Below are positions 63,666 to 64,000 of a stretch of 64,000 nt of DNA, in pieces. This DNA is from Kineothrix sp. MB12-C1 (GTDB taxonomy: Bacteria; Bacillota; Clostridia; Lachnospirales; Lachnospiraceae). Positions within the stretch are counted from its first letter, which is position 1; every line of letters begins with the position of its first letter. The notes under the pieces were generated by a model. It did no database searches. It worked only from the letters and a program-made list of their open reading frames with translations, and was not told the DNA's origin. Where the stretch lies: NCBI RefSeq assembly GCF_030863805.1, contig NZ_CP132957.1:434001-498000 (forward strand). Reading direction: 5' to 3'. Both the position numbers and the translations under genes were made by a program.

Positions 63666-63980
63666 ATGCAATATCCATATACTTCTATATTCCCTGATGG
63701 AATTGATGAACGAACATTTTTCCATGATGTTAATCTAGGGAACCTTTCTATCACGGAAGCGTATAATAATTTGATTTCAAATAATAAATATACAGATGCA
63801 AATATATTATTAAATCAGCAAAATGGTCTTCATAACTATTCTGCTGATTTATTTAATTTCATAGAAGCCAAAATTAATACTTGGCAAAAGGCTATATCAG
63901 AAAAAGAGAAATATAATCCCTTCCACCATTCTGCTTCTGAACCAGATATTCTGGTCGGCGAAATATGGATAGATGAATAA
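63666..63980 (+). CDS. Small phage-type protein, paralogue 2
   Basis: A 104-aa soluble protein with helices (LSITEAYNNLISNNKYTDAN, NFIEAKINTWQKAISEKEKY) and an end (VGEIWIDE) like that of the preceding gene, to which it is linked by seven bases. The gene lies at the window edge; more of the element presumably follows. Function unknown. Confidence 0.55.
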   Translation: MQYPYTSIFPDGIDERTFFHDVNLGNLSITEAYNNLISNNKYTDANILLNQQNGLHNYSADLFNFIEAKINTWQKAISEKEKYNPFHHSASEPDILVGEIWIDE

Positions 63981-64000
63981 TCAATAAAAATAGCAAAAAT

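Noticed and set aside
1-64000. CRISPR array or rRNA operon
   Set aside because: No regularly spaced direct repeats with unique spacers and no rRNA-like sequence were seen; the only tandem repeats are the 39-bp coding units of the SGNH gene.

Overview
The window is AT-rich Firmicute chromosome. The gene content and order point to a Lachnospiraceae/Clostridium cluster XIV-type host: typA, mgtE, a class A PBP, a Cys-specific T-box before cysE-cysS-mrnC-rlmB and then a SigH-like factor, hflX, ispF, many GGAGG ribosome binding sites, and TTG/GTG starts. The species cannot be named from sequence alone.

Layout. Positions 1-14.4 kb hold housekeeping and transport genes: typA; mgtE with an overlapping MgtL-like leader peptide; a YigZ protein; a bifunctional PBP; a gamma-carbonic-anhydrase-like protein; a MATE pump; and an AraC regulator-GH3 glycosidase-GPH sugar transporter operon. 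Positions 14.7-17 kb are a scar zone: tRNA-Thr, a lipoprotein, an IS481-like transposase remnant, and a yefM antitoxin with a truncated yoeB toxin. Positions 17-36.9 kb are mostly minus-strand genes: a diguanylate cyclase; a nickel/peptide ABC transporter behind the SigH-like gene; an SGNH hydrolase with a repeat linker; the rlmB-mrnC-cysS-cysE block under a T-box; hflX; an Eis-like acetyltransferase; ispF; small spore/envelope-type unknowns; an Fe-S aldo/keto reductase; and a C39-like peptidase.

From about 37 kb to the window end lies a phage-derived element with a transcription apparatus of its own. On the minus strand is a protein that fuses sigma-70 region 2/4-like sequence to a DUF262 (ParB/GmrSD-like) domain. 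Divergent to it is a 946-aa single-chain RNA polymerase of the YonO/eukaryotic-RdRp fold (metal-binding motif DFDSD), followed by an HU-like protein. The shared intergenic region carries two LexA/SOS-type boxes; one sits in the spacer of a consensus promoter. Downstream are genes for a chaperone-like protein, tail tube, holin, a very long tape measure, distal tail and hub proteins, and a fibre. No portal, capsid or terminase gene is recognisable in the window.

The tape-measure gene is split by a ~1 kb insertion holding a group I intron core and an antisense zinc-ribbon gene. A baseplate-type gene further down is a frameshifted pseudogene. A multi-membrane GT-C-like protein looks like a cargo ('moron') gene. 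Short palindromic repeat families occur both in the host chromosome and inside the element, suggesting long residence.

The most promising subject for follow-up is the SOS-controlled sigma-DUF262 / single-chain RNA polymerase pair driving a tail gene cluster. Second is the mgtE leader peptide, whose PLPRR motif resembles enterobacterial MgtL.
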